Below, piece after piece: positions 36,240 through 47,109 of a DNA stretch of 64,000 nt. Origin of the DNA: Struthio camelus. Taxonomy: Eukaryota > Chordata > Aves > Struthioniformes > Struthionidae. Below the pieces are notes generated by a model, which made no database searches, was not told the origin of the DNA, and was given only the letters and a program-made list of their open reading frames with translations. Where the stretch lies: the NCBI RefSeq assembly GCF_040807025.1, contig NC_090942.1, positions 198,456,247-198,520,246 of the forward strand, read 5' to 3'. Position numbers and translations under genes: made by a program. Each line of letters begins with the position of its first letter. Position 1 is the stretch's first letter.

Positions 36240-37150
36240 CCCGGGAAAGCCTACAGCCAGCGGCACCTCTGGGCCTGGGGTCGCACATCGAGCCCCACGC
36301 CGCCAGGCCGCGACAGAAACGGACGGACAGATTTGCGAGGCATTTTCACTCTCAGGCCTCGATACTGCAGCCTGCTGGGAGATACAAAGATGCGTACTAC
36401 CCATCTTCGATGGGGGAAGAAAACTGTAAGTACAACATACAAGGGCCTTCTGAAGCTTGGGAGTACAGCTGCAAGCGTCAGCATTTCCCCCAACACTGCT
36501 GCAGTGCTTCACGCGCTACCACAACATTGCCTTAAGACATGGCTCTCTGACTCATTCCTCGTTTTAACACCTCCCAGCTTTAACCGTTTCCAGGCGGTTT
36601 CACCCTTGCATTTCAGGCGGGAGCGCCGCCATATTCAAGCGACGCCACGTCCCTCCGTTGGAGACCCCCCCCCCTCCCCCCGCCTGTAACGGCCGAAAGC
36701 CGGTCCGCGGGCGCTGCCTCAGGGCAGAGGCGCCTCAGGCTGAGGGGACACGAGGCGCCATGGCCCCGCCGCGCTGCGCCGCGACGGCGGCGGCGCCACC
36801 TGCCGGCCGCCGGCCTCACCCGCAGCCGGGGCGTCGCGCCCGCCCTCCGCACCTCTCTGGGCGACCGGCGCTGCCCGCAGGCCGTTTCCCGGGGCTGGCG
36901 GCTGCCGCCGGGGCGGCCCGGCACGAGATGGCGGCCCGGGCTTGGCCCGCCCTTCGCCAGCAGGGCCCAGCCGCCGTGGGGTGGGGTGCGGTGCTGTGGG
37001 GACCCCCAGTGCGTGCATGGCGGCCCCTTTCGGGACACCGGCTGCACTTGTTGCACGCGAAAATAATCCTTTCGGTACCTTGCATTGACCTGATTCCATT
37101 GAACTCGCGCATTGTCATGGCTTAAGGTGCCGAGCTAACAAAGGTGGCAG
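36240..37150. promoter_or_regulatory. CpG island, probable bidirectional promoter without a recognised gene
   Basis: This is the only markedly GC- and CpG-rich interval in the window; the core is about 36600-37050 and a weaker left shore starts near 36240. It contains a YY1-like AATATGGCGGC reading on the minus strand (36635-36625). GAGATGGCGGC reads on the plus strand at 36925-36935, and another ATGGCGGC on plus at 37017-37024. YY1 sites of this form often lie just downstream of vertebrate start sites in the direction of transcription, so the outward arrangement fits divergent transcription. GC boxes occur (GGGGCGGCCC near 36910; CCCGCCC near 36945), and an E-box CACGTG is at 37161-37166. 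There is no TATA box at a sensible place. No exon of a known gene is attached. It is not klotho exon 1, because no glycosidase-like coding sequence adjoins it. Confidence 0.7.
36665..36684 (-). other. G-run, candidate G-quadruplex in CpG-island promoter
   Basis: The plus strand has ten C, a T, six C, a G and CC. The minus strand is therefore a nearly uninterrupted G tract able to form a G-quadruplex (i-motif on plus). It lies about 30-50 bp upstream of the minus-strand YY1-like motif, in a promoter-like position. Confidence 0.5.
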
Positions 37151-38063
37151 CTAACGCCCGCACGTGGGTTTTCTCGCTTCTCCCAGCATCGTTACAATTT
37201 TCTCAGAAGCAGTGGTGCTAGCAGGAGTCAACAACCCTTAAACAAAACAAAAAAACAGTGTTAACAGGTAAACAACAATCAAATTGGACAACTCTAAGCC
37301 ACAGAATTCACCCATAGATTTCTCTTTCAAGTTCAGCTTTTCACACGTTGAAGTCACTTGTCTGCACCTTCAGACCCTGTGCAGCTCTTGCTGGTCTGTT
37401 TTTCGTTCTTATCAAGACTCGCAGCCTTGACATCTGCTGCCATGTCCATCTCCTGCTTCGTCTGCTCTGATCTAGTCTTTCCTCTTCATGTCTCTCCACA
37501 AAATAATCGCTGCTTTTTCCAAATTCTTAGTTTCACCAAACCTCCTCTAGACTAGTATTAAGCTACAACCTCAAAAATGCTTACCTGAAAATTTGCAAGT
37601 GTCTGAGGGGTTTATGGGGTTTATTCATGTTTCATTAAAAACCCTTGTTAATTTGCAAAACTGCTGAATTTATTCAAGGAGGGACGAAAATTCCTTGATC
37701 ATTTTTAAACATAAGAGAAACCCAACTGTGAGAAGTGTTTCTCTAACTAGTGGTCCAAATAGCCTTTTCATTACCTTTCCCCACATCCCTTTGCTCATCT
37801 GTCATGACAGATTAGGCCAGAAACAGTTTGTCTGTTTTCCCACATTTGCCCAGTGTCCATCAGGGAGCCTTGAAGTGCAAATAATACACTCTTGGTCTAG
37901 ATCTTCACTGGAGATGTGATGGAGCATTAGTCTAAATGGCTGAGATAAGTTATTCATTATAGAGCAAAAATAATCCTTTTTTTTTTTTTTTTTTTCTTTC
38001 TTGAACAGAAGGGACAAGGCAACAGACACTGCTGGCCTGAGCTCTGGCAAGGTATGAACTACG
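37151..38063. other. Intergenic, right flank of CpG island
   Basis: AT-rich sequence with an A/C-rich run and CAGTGTTAACAGG near 37238-37268, and the T19 run. No exon of a known gene. Confidence 0.6.
37977..37995. repeat. T19 homopolymer
   Basis: A nineteen-base T run on the plus strand, followed by CTTTCTTG, about 70 bp upstream of the CR1 copy at 38064. It could be the tail of a minus-strand retrocopy, but no body is recognisable. Confidence 0.9.
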
Positions 38064-38919
38064 CAACATGCACTAAGGCTACAAAACTGGGAGGACTAAC
38101 TGATACACCAGAAAGCTGTGCTGCCAGTCAGAGGGACCTGGACAGACTAGAGAGTTGGAACCTCAGAGGAACCTCATAAAGTTTAACAAAGGCAAGTGCA
38201 GGGTCCTGCACCTAGGAAGGAACAACCCCATGCCAGCAGGACAGGTTGGAAAGCAGCTCTGCAGAGAAGGACCTGGGAGTTGTGGTGGACAAGTTAAGCA
38301 TGAGCCAGCAATGTGCCCTTGTGGCCAGGAGGGAATGGCATCCTAGGAAGAATTGCCAGCAGGTGGAGGTAGGTGATCCTGCCCCTCTCCTGAGCCCTGG
38401 GGAGGCCTCACCTGGAGTCCTGTGTCCAGCCCTGGGCTCCCCAGTACAAGAGACACATGGCCCTACTGGAGAGAGTCCAGCGGAGGGCTACAAAGAGGAT
38501 GACGGGACTGCAACGTCTCTCCTCTGAGGAAAAGCTGCGAGAGCTGGGCCTGTTCAGCCTGGAGAAGAGAAGGCTGAGAGGGGATCTGATCAGTGTATCT
38601 GAAGGGAAGGTGTCAAGAGGATGGGGCCAGACTCTTCTCCGTGGTGCCCAGCGACAGGACAAGAGGCAGTGGGCACAAACTGAAACAGAGAGGAAGTTCC
38701 ATCTGAACATGAGGAGAAACTTCTTTGCTGTGAGGGTGACGGAGCACTGGAAGAGGTTTCCCAGAGAGGTAGTGGAGTCTCCTTCCCTGGAGATAATCAA
38801 AACCTGCCTGGACAGGATCCTGTGCAGCATGGTCTAGAGGACCCTGCTTGAGCAGGGGGGATTGGACTAGATGATCTCCAGAGGTCCCTTCCAAGCTCAA
38901 CCATTCTGTGATTCTCTGA
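38064..38919 (+). mobile_element. CR1 LINE 3' fragment with intact ORF2 C-terminus
   Basis: About 0.86 kb of CR1 on the plus strand. It starts in the RT C-terminal region ([15 protein letters not shown] near 38177-38226) and ends at the terminus AACCATTCTGTGATTCTCTGA. A 126-codon open frame (38457-38837) still encodes the ORF2 C-terminus: [31 protein letters not shown], then [13 protein letters not shown]. Small internal deletions have removed several codons after GDLISV and also a piece before this frame. It is one of the better preserved CR1 tails here. It lies about 70 bp downstream of a T19 run (37977-37995), which may be coincidental. Confidence 0.93.
38457..38837 (+). pseudogene. CR1 ORF2 C-terminal remnant (open frame)
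   Basis: A 126-codon frame wholly inside the CR1 copy. The protein matches the conserved C-terminal tail of CR1 ORF2, downstream of the polymerase domain. It has no RT catalytic residues and no promoter of its own, so it is a transposon fragment rather than a host gene. A codon gap follows GDLISV, where CR1 proteins normally have a YKYLKG-type segment. Confidence 0.85.
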
Positions 38920-41900
38920 AAGGGGGCTGCCTCCAATAAGCCTGTCCACGAAAGGTAGCTCTGGCAGGTCACATCCTTCCGAAAACCAGAGGAGGCTTTG
39001 GGCAGAGCTCTAGCCTGCAGTATCATGTGTATGAGGTTTTACGTTCACAGACTTACTAACTATAACTAAACTATAAAAGCTACAAGAATAGCTGTGTTTT
39101 TGGATCTTTTCCCTTCTCTTCCCTCAAGAGTACTATGAGATCTCTCTTTGGCTTATTGCTGACAGATGAGGGCAGACTGAAGTATTTATATTTGCCTATA
39201 TTTGTTTTCATTCCCCCCGTGGATGATGATTTCATTGAATACTTTTTCTATATATATGTGGAGACTGGGACTGTATTTGTGAACTGAAGAAGTTTTTTGT
39301 CATTTGGAAATTCAGCTATGAGTCTGACTAGTGAAACAGAAAAGTCTTAAAAATGAGTAATATATGATTTATGTTGTTTGTGCCACCTGCAAGATTGGCT
39401 ACATTATTCAGTCATAGAGAGACAAAAATACACCAGAAGGTTAATCTAAGAAAGCTAGTTACACCTTGATGTTTCTTTTTTTCTCTCAGCTCCTGTGTAC
39501 TCAAGGAGGTCCCGCTGTTTTCATAAGCAGACAGTAAAATGTCAAAACATGTAGTGACCTGAGAGCTAGTTTCTTCAGCTTGCAGTGTCCCAATACATTG
39601 ATGTACCAATATCATTACACAAGTCTGTCAAAATTAAACCACTTGTTTATAAATTGGTAATTACAAAAAGTAACTTGATCTTTTCATTCCAAACAACATC
39701 TTGAAAATAAATAAACTTTTGGTTTTGCCTTATAACTCTTTTCCAAACACCATGGTATCAACTATGTCCACCACCACTGATTTTGCACAGAGTTCGTAGC
39801 AAAATGGATTTGTACTGGGGGATGAGTAATGTCTACACTAGACTTCCTGTCCCAGTAGTGAGCTTTTACTCCGCTCTTGTTGGAATTTAGCACTCCAAGT
39901 ACTTTAGCTCAGGAGGCTCCAATTGCCAAGACTTTTTCTAAAGCAGGAGATAATCTAATACATGGTTCACCACTTTGAGAGTTCTGCTGCTAAAAGAAGC
40001 AGAGGCATTTATTTCACAATAGTATTTAATTCTATGTGTCACTAGTATCCCCAAAGGATGTCAGAAATGTCAGAAAAGAACAAAGATTCTGGTTTTACTC
40101 AAAAAAAGAAAGTAAAGAATGGAGAGAGGAAAATAGGGAAAAAGTGAGACAGATCTAATCTGCTTTTCCTTTTCTTGTAAAGAAGGAATAAAAGATGTGG
40201 AGAAGACAAAAAAGGCTTTTATGTAGTTATACCCCTTTACTTCATTGAATTTCTATGCCAGGCAAAACAGATAGAGCGTCACTAGAACGATATCCTTGGC
40301 TACCCGTGGTTATGCTAGTTTGGAGGACTTTTTGATAGTATTAAAAGTAATTTACAGGCGACTATGAAGAGACGTTTGCAAGGTATCCAATTGCAATCTA
40401 AATCTACTCTTCCTAGATGGAATGTGGAAAGGAATTAGCCCAGCAACCCCCAAACTCTATGAAGGAGGAGAATCTACCCCAATGCAATGACAACAGACAT
40501 AAGTCATTAAAAAGTCTCCACTGTATTTGCAGCCCAGCCCCAAAATGCAACAAAACATTTTTTTGCTGCTCTGTCATGCACAATTAAATTTTCTGGAACT
40601 GCTTAGTTAATCAAGGCTTCCATAAGCACATTAAAAGATCTTTGTTAATGGCATTCACTTCATAACAGGCAGACTGCGGGGCTACGGCAGCTCTGCCAGC
40701 TACAGAGGACTGAAACAAGCCAGTTTGAACAAACTTCAGCTAGTTTGGAGATTAGCATCAGCCTGTAATACAGGGAACAAACAAATGGTTACGAGTTTAG
40801 CCCTTCAGAAAATGACCCACACGGCTGTCATTTCTGAGCTGCAGTGGGTCCTGTGCCAGCAAGGGAAAAGAGACTTTGAATGGTTGGAGGGATGCTAAAA
40901 GGAAACGTCTGCACTTCTGAATGGCTGTGCACTAGGAATATCACTTCTGTCACACTGGGAATATCACCTCTTTCATACTGTCCTACTTTTTCTCTGCTCC
41001 TTCTTTGCATGGAAGGCAAAATCCATACTGTCAGGATGGCTCACAGGGACAGAAGATGGAAACTGAAGGACCTCTTCCGGGGACTACAGGAGGAGGTAGT
41101 GAGGTCATAGGCTCATTTTGGAGGGTGGACAGACAAACAAAAGTCCTGGAAAGGCAGGGATCACAGTCATCATTATTTAATGACGATGAGGATTATCTCT
41201 GTGGAGAGAGAAGATAGCTGCTCGAGGACATGCCTATCTCATCTGGGAAATGACACAGTTCTAGACAGATCATTTTCAAGTGTATTTAACTTACAAAGCG
41301 GCTGTGAAAAAACAGAACAACAGAACAAATTTAAACCATCTGTTTGATCATCTTGCAAACTGTAAACATTGTCTTGAGAAAATAGTTTTTCCTTCAGAAT
41401 AACAATACACACAGATTCAATTAATATGTGGAGAAAAAGGAACTTCTGCTAATATAGCTGGAAATTACCCAGGATATAAGTCAGTATTTAAATTATTTTA
41501 AGTAATTCTTCTTCTTTCATCAATTTCCTCCAGGAGAATGTAGGAATGGATGCTCTAACTTCTTTGACACCTCCCTGTGCAGTTGTCCTGCCCAGCATCA
41601 TTCAAATTAATCATTGCACTCAGTCTACTTAAAGCCCATGTGCATGTGCCCTTATCTCGTCTATACTTTTTTTTTTCCATGCAGACTCTGTAGCCTCCAC
41701 ACTTATTCTTTCCTTAAACTTTTAAATCAGCATATTGCAATCAAAACTGATATATTCAATCATCTGATTTTTTGTCTTGTCTACATACTGGATTTTTTTT
41801 TTAACTGTTCGTTATAATGCATAGTTAAGAAATAACTCCTGTCTATAAACCTGAGACACCAAACATCCTCTTTCTTCTCCTAACTCACAATCCCTTATCA

Positions 41901-42204
41901 GCAATTTCATTGGTTTAAAGTAACAGAGAAGAAAGCAGTTCATGATAACACACTAGCTACACTAATGTCTGCTTTACACCTTTTCAAACAGCATATTTGT
42001 TGTTCACAATAACATTAATTTCCTAGATCAAAAAAAGAAAAGATTCAATCCATATATAACATCAACCTTAACCTAAAGCAACACTTAAGAAACAGTGCCA
42101 AACCTAATATATGTTAACAGTCTTTGATTTATAGATACAGACATTCAAAACAGTAGAAGAAACTGCTTTCAAAATATAATCAGTTATACTGATTAGTGCT
42201 CAGG
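38920..42204. other. Intergenic, no gene seen
   Basis: Unique AT-rich sequence between two CR1 copies. Overlapping short frames at 40828-41217 have no known domain. It holds the 23 bp tandem repeat. Confidence 0.6.
40935..40979. repeat. Two-copy 23 bp tandem repeat
   Basis: GGAATATCACTTCTGTCACACT and GGAATATCACCTCTTTCATACT lie 23 bp apart, with three mismatches. A local slippage duplication. Confidence 0.88.
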
Positions 42205-42388
42205 GGGACTAAGCACTGGAACAGGTTGCCCAGAGAGGTGGTGGAGTCTCCTTCGCTGGAGATATTCAAAACCCACGCAGACGCGATCCTGGGAAATATG
42301 CTCTAGAGAACCCTGCTTGAGCAGCGAAGTTAGGCTAGATGATCTCCAGAGGTCCCTTCCAACCTCAACCATTCTGTGATTCTGTGAT
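42205..42388 (+). mobile_element. CR1 LINE short 3' end
   Basis: A 184 bp terminal CR1 fragment on the plus strand. It begins in the GGAACAGGTTGCCCAGAGAGG block and ends with ATTCTGTGATTCTGTGAT, the bird CR1 octamer-type 3' end. It is strongly 5'-truncated and fairly little diverged, which suggests a young insertion relative to its neighbours. Confidence 0.93.
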
Positions 42389-44204
42389 ACCGACATACCC
42401 CACATCAAACTGTGCTAATTAAAAAATAAAAGTCCTGTACAAGCGAGTTATTTTCAGCACAGTACCAGTGCTGATGGGCTAGCTCAGCAGAACCCAGCTG
42501 GGGTCTGCAGGCCAGATCCAGCCTGCAGGAGGTTTCCCGCTGGTCCACTGCCTCTTTTCCCCAGAGGAGAGGGGGAACAGCTACTCAGGCAACACGTGCA
42601 GTGCTAACAGCCCAGCATCTCTTCCTGGACCTGCCAAAGCCTGACCCAGAGAGCCACAAGCTGCCACTGTTCACGGCAGAGATGTGTCCTCTTGCACCTC
42701 TTCCTGGGTTAAGAGGGGGCTGGGACCTCCTGCTGCCATGTCAGGATTCGTAAGTGGGATGCCCCCATCCAGGGCCTGGTCATCATCCAAGATGAGACAC
42801 CACCATGAATTAGCTCACCAAGCACTCTTTGTCCAGAAGCCACAGATTGTCTCAACAAGAAGATATCACCAAAACAGAGAAATCACCAAAACATTGTGAG
42901 TCATTGTGGCTCTGTTCTCCTCTCTCTGAAGTCAGTCACAGATTCCAGCACGAGGCTCTCAGGTCTGCTGAAGTTTGGTTGCTGCACTAATGTGACTAAG
43001 AAAAAAAACCAGCATGGCATCACCTTACTCAACAGAATCATGGACACGTCCAGGTATTGTTTGCAGTAATATGAAATGCAGTTGAGGGGGCCATCTTTTC
43101 CATTGCAAGTCACATTCCGCCACCAGTAAACAGTCAGGCCACAATGAGGCCTTTTTCTGAAGAACAACTGAAAATGTGTATTTACTTAGGAAAAACAAAA
43201 TCAAGACTGCAAAACTAGTCTTACTGATATAAAAAAACTGACATGACATGAAACAAACAAACAAAAGCATAAACAGACAACAGTATCATGTGCTAAAAGA
43301 AATCCACGTTAGACAATCAGACACTGCAGGGCTGACTGTAAATTTTAAACAAACCTGCCAGTAAGGAACCTGCTTGTTTTTATCTGAAGTACTGGGAGCT
43401 CCCACTAACAGAGCGACTTTACCAGGAAGGCCTTTCCTTTTCAGGCACTACAAACCTACACAGTTTTGCTTTTAACTGTTTTGTAACAGACTATAACAAT
43501 ACTACAGTCATTCATGTATTGCTAGTCAGCTACCAGCTGGTAAATTCATTACATACTGTACTGTTCATGCAAGTGATAAATGCATATCCCTTCCATAGGT
43601 ACAAAAATGTGATCTATGTTTCAGTGAAATATAGATTATCCTTGAACAGTTCTCTGTTCCCACTGAAAACAAGAACCATCCTACTGACAGTTTGGTTTGC
43701 AAAACCAGTCAATTCATCTTTTAATAAAAAAGCTAATCTACAAAATTCCAGGTTGAAATTCAAGTAGCATATGCAGCTGCTGGGGCAGACACTTTTCAAG
43801 GCAAGTTTAGCATACAGTCTGGAAAAATTGTGTGTGAGCAAGATAATAGAGGCACTCAGGAATTCAGGGTTATTTGATAGGTTGAAGCTGCATAGCAAGA
43901 CCACAGGATGAAGGGGAAATAGCAAACAGTTTTGAATGGAGAAATATTTTCATGTGTTTGGATAATGAAGTGGTGGCTAGCGTATTTCTTTTGTTATACT
44001 CTCCGTAGTGCAGAGACCTCAGTCTCTGATGGTGCTCGTGATTCAGGTGTCTGAGGCAAACAAGACCAACTAGCATTTCAAGGAAGTAGAGTAGTGAAGT
44101 ACTGTCTCCCTCCCTCATGTTTTCTGTCATCTGAAACTTCCCTTGGGTAAAGTAAAGGAATACAATCCTTGCAGGGGAAATTAAACTTCTCCCATATCTA
44201 GAGA
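42389..44204. other. Intergenic, possibly old unrecognised repeat
   Basis: 42475-42540 (GGTCTGCAGGCCAGATCC, then CAGCCTGCAGGAGG) has the flavour of an old interspersed element, but I cannot name it. The minus-strand frame 43870-44256 overlaps the old CR1 on the other strand at its upstream end and is probably chance. Confidence 0.4.
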
Positions 44205-44800
44205 ATCTTCTCATAAAATGATATACTCGGAGCAGATCATTACCATTCAGGAACAAGACTTCAGGATTATGATGGATGCTTTCATTAATACATCAGCTCA
44301 GTGCTCAAAGATGAAAACCCAGTGGTAGGAATTGTTAGGAAAAGAATAAAGAGCAGAACAGAAAACATCATTATGCCAAAACTAGGCGCAGTTCCAGACT
44401 CCTCTTGCCAAAAGGAAACAGCAGAACCAGAGAAGTTTCAGAGAAGACAACAAGGATAATCAAAGACGTGGGATAGCTTCTGTGTGACCCTCAGAATAAA
44501 ACAAAACAAACAAGCAAACAAAAAACACAGATAACCTAAGTGATATTGTAAAGGTCTGAGTGGCATGAAGAGAGGGGTCAAGAGCTGACCATTCAGCGTC
44601 TCTTCCATGACAAGAACTTGGGATTATCAAATGAAGGTAGTAGGATCTGGACTGAGAAGCAAGTAACTGGAAGCGGTTCTTCACACAGTAGCTAAGCAGG
44701 CCTGTGGAGCTCCTTGCAAAGGAGCAGCCTGCATGCATAAAGTTTACATGGGTTCAAAGGAAGGCTGGACTTGGAAGAGAGATCTCCTGTAAGTTACTAA
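44205..44800 (+). mobile_element. Ancient CR1/L3-type LINE fragment
   Basis: The plus strand matches, by recall, the 3' part of the old amniote CR1 lineage that is common in turtles. Visible blocks are CATTCAGGAACAAGACTTC, ACATCAGCTCAGTGCTC, GAATTGTTAGGAAAAGAAT, GTTTCAGAGAAGACAACAAGG, GGGATTATCAAATGAAG, and CTTCACACAGTAGCTAAGC followed by TGGGTTCAAAGGAAGGCTGG. It is strongly diverged and interrupted by a lineage-specific (CAAACAAA)-like run near 44505-44530. It belongs to an older age class than the copies with the ATTCTGTG end. Edges are approximate. Confidence 0.75.
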
Positions 44801-45528
44801 ACAGTTAAACCACAACAGGCTCAGGAAATCCCCTGAACATATAATAGCTCACAACAGCAGGAATATCTGGGGGAACTATTATATACTCTTATCCTGTTTT
44901 TATTCTCAAGGCACCTACTGCTGGAGGCCGTTTGTCTCACTTGTACAGTGCAGATTCCCAATACAGCCACTCTCCTGTTCTTTGACTTCAGCCACTCTCC
45001 CTAACAAATGCCAGTCGGATCATGAGCATCTGTGCTTAACCTTGCTTCCTCCATTCACATTGTACACAGTGGTCCATCCTAAAAGAAAACCCAAGTCATC
45101 TTTGTTGGAAGGAAGATTAAAAACCCTGCCAATAACTATTATGTATAGAAGAATACAGAAGAACGCCTGTTGTGCTTTCTTTTCTGGTAGATAAGAACTT
45201 GGATGGTGAGGGGGCACACTTATCCCTAGGGAATGCCATGTTGATGAAAGCAGTCCTCCTTATGCTATTGTGTCTGCTTGATAGGATACTGCATTTACAC
45301 CATGAACATAACTCCGAGGGAGTCAACTGCTGCAGGAGAGGACTGAGTACAAAAACAAACCATGCGTTCAGATAAAACCTATCCCTTGTAGAAAGAGGAG
45401 TTACCTAACTGTCTTCAACTACTGCAAATGCTCAAATCCTTATGGAATTTATCAGTGCTTCAGCCCCAGGACTGGTACTTCGTCAGAGGTTTCCTAGAAG
45501 GCAACCTCTAGAAGGCAGGGTGCAGTAC
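44801..45528. other. Intergenic, no gene seen
   Basis: Unique sequence between the old CR1 fragment and the near-full-length CR1. Open frames on both strands at 44982-45375 show no domain. Confidence 0.6.
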
Positions 45529-46987
45529 AGAATCACAGAATAGCTGAGGTTGGAAAGGACCTCTTGAGATTGTCTAGTCCAACCACCTTGCTCTAAGCAG
45601 AGTAAACTAGAGGAGGCTGCTCAGGATCTTGTCCAGTCAGCTTTTGAATAACTCCAAGGTTGGAGACTCCACAGCCTGTCTGGACAACCTGTTCCAGTGT
45701 TCTATCACTCTTTCAGTTGAAGAGTTTTTTCCCCCTATATTTAAACAGAATTTCTTGTAATTGAATTTCTGCACATTGCCTCTTATCCTGTTACTAGGTA
45801 CCACTGAGAAAAGTATGACTCCATCTTCTTTATTAATTTTATCTTATCAATCTGATGGTGGGAATAAGACTTCCCCGAGCCTTTTCTCCAGGCTGAACAG
45901 TCCAAGCTCTCTCAGCTCTTCATATGACAGACACTAATCTCTTAATCATCTTTACGGTCCTTTGCCAGATGTCTCTCTTGTATTGAGGAGGGCAGAATCA
46001 GACCTAACACTCTAGATGTGGCCTCACCAGGGCCATCAGCTCAGTCATTTTTTAATCCATCTCACAGTCCGTTTATCTAGTTTTGTGTTTCATCAGTTTA
46101 TCTCTGAAGAAGTTATGGGAGATGGTGTCAAAAGTTTTGCTGAAGTCATGATAAAGAACATCCACTGCTCTCCCATCATTCACCAAGCCTTCCATGATGA
46201 GATGATTGGCTATCAGGTTGGTCAAGCGTGATTACCCCTTCATAAATCCATGCTGACTTCTTCCAATCACCTTCTTGTCCTTTATAGATTTGGAAATGTT
46301 TTCCAAGATTACTTGCTCCATCACCTTCCCAGGGATCAAGGTGAAGCTGACTGGCCTGTAGTTCTCTGCATCCTCCTTCTTGCCCTTCTTAAAGGGTAAG
46401 AGTGGCCTCACAACAACATCAGTCAGCTCCCTCAGCACTCATAGGTACATCTCATCAGATCCCATGGACTTGTGTATGTCCAGTCTGTTTAAATGCTCGC
46501 TAACCTGATCCTCCACGGAGGTTAGGCTTCCTTTCTCCAGACTTTCCCATGGGTCTCAGGGACCTGAGATTCCCAGAGACCAGTCTTATCAGTAAAGACT
46601 GAGGTAAAAAAAAGACATTGAGTACGTCAGCCTTTTCTGTGTCCTTTGGCACAAGAGTTCCTACCCCATTCAGCAGCAGTCCCACATTTTCCCCAGACCT
46701 CCTTTTGCTACTGCTATACTCATACAAGCCCTTCTTGTTGCCATTCATTTGCCTTCCCAGATTCAACTCCAGGTGGGCATTGGCTATCCTAACCCCATCC
46801 CTGTATATTTGGACAGTGGCTATTTCGGTTGAGTGACGAGATCCACCTTCCACCTTGTGTGCTTCCTTTTTATGTTCAGGTTTGGTCAGGAGCTCCCTGT
46901 TCATCCATGCAGGCCTCCTGCCACCTTTGCTTGACTTCCTGCACATGGGGGTGGACTGTTCTTGACCTTGGAGGAGGTGATCCTTGG

Positions 46988-47008
46988 AAAAAAAAAAAAA
47001 AAAAAAAA
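46988..47008. repeat. A21 homopolymer inside CR1
   Basis: A 21-base A run on the plus strand (T on the CR1 sense strand), interrupting CR1 ORF2 just upstream of the CAAGGATCACCTCC block. Related CR1 copies have a short TTAATATT here, so this looks like slippage expansion of a T-rich seed. A tail left by a nested insertion is less likely. Confidence 0.85.
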
Positions 47009-47109
47009 TCAACCTGCTCTCCTGGCCCCCTCTTCTCCCCAGGGCCTTATTTAGAAGGATTCTTCTAAATAAGTCTCTAAACAGGCCAAAGTCTGCTCTC
47101 CTGCAAGTC

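Noticed and set aside
36600..37060. CpG island as klotho (KL) exon 1
   Set aside because: KL exon 1 should encode a glycosidase-like domain on the minus strand to the left; no such sequence is present.
36600..37125. Overlapping Pro/Arg/Ala-rich frames of 100-155 codons on both strands
   Set aside because: GC-rich CpG-island DNA has few stops; compositions are simple and no domain is visible.
42475..42540. Possible old DNA-transposon fragment (GGTCTGCAGGCCAGATCC)
   Set aside because: The phrase is familiar from old interspersed repeats, but I could not align a second block, so no family is named.
43870..44256. 128-codon minus frame
   Set aside because: It partly overlaps an old CR1 on the plus strand and has no recognised domain.
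46500..47012. 170-codon minus-strand frame as a host gene
   Set aside because: The protein is CR1 ORF2 (KKEAHKVEGG, NKKGLYEYSSSKRR, LLNGVGTLV blocks), so it is transposon sequence.
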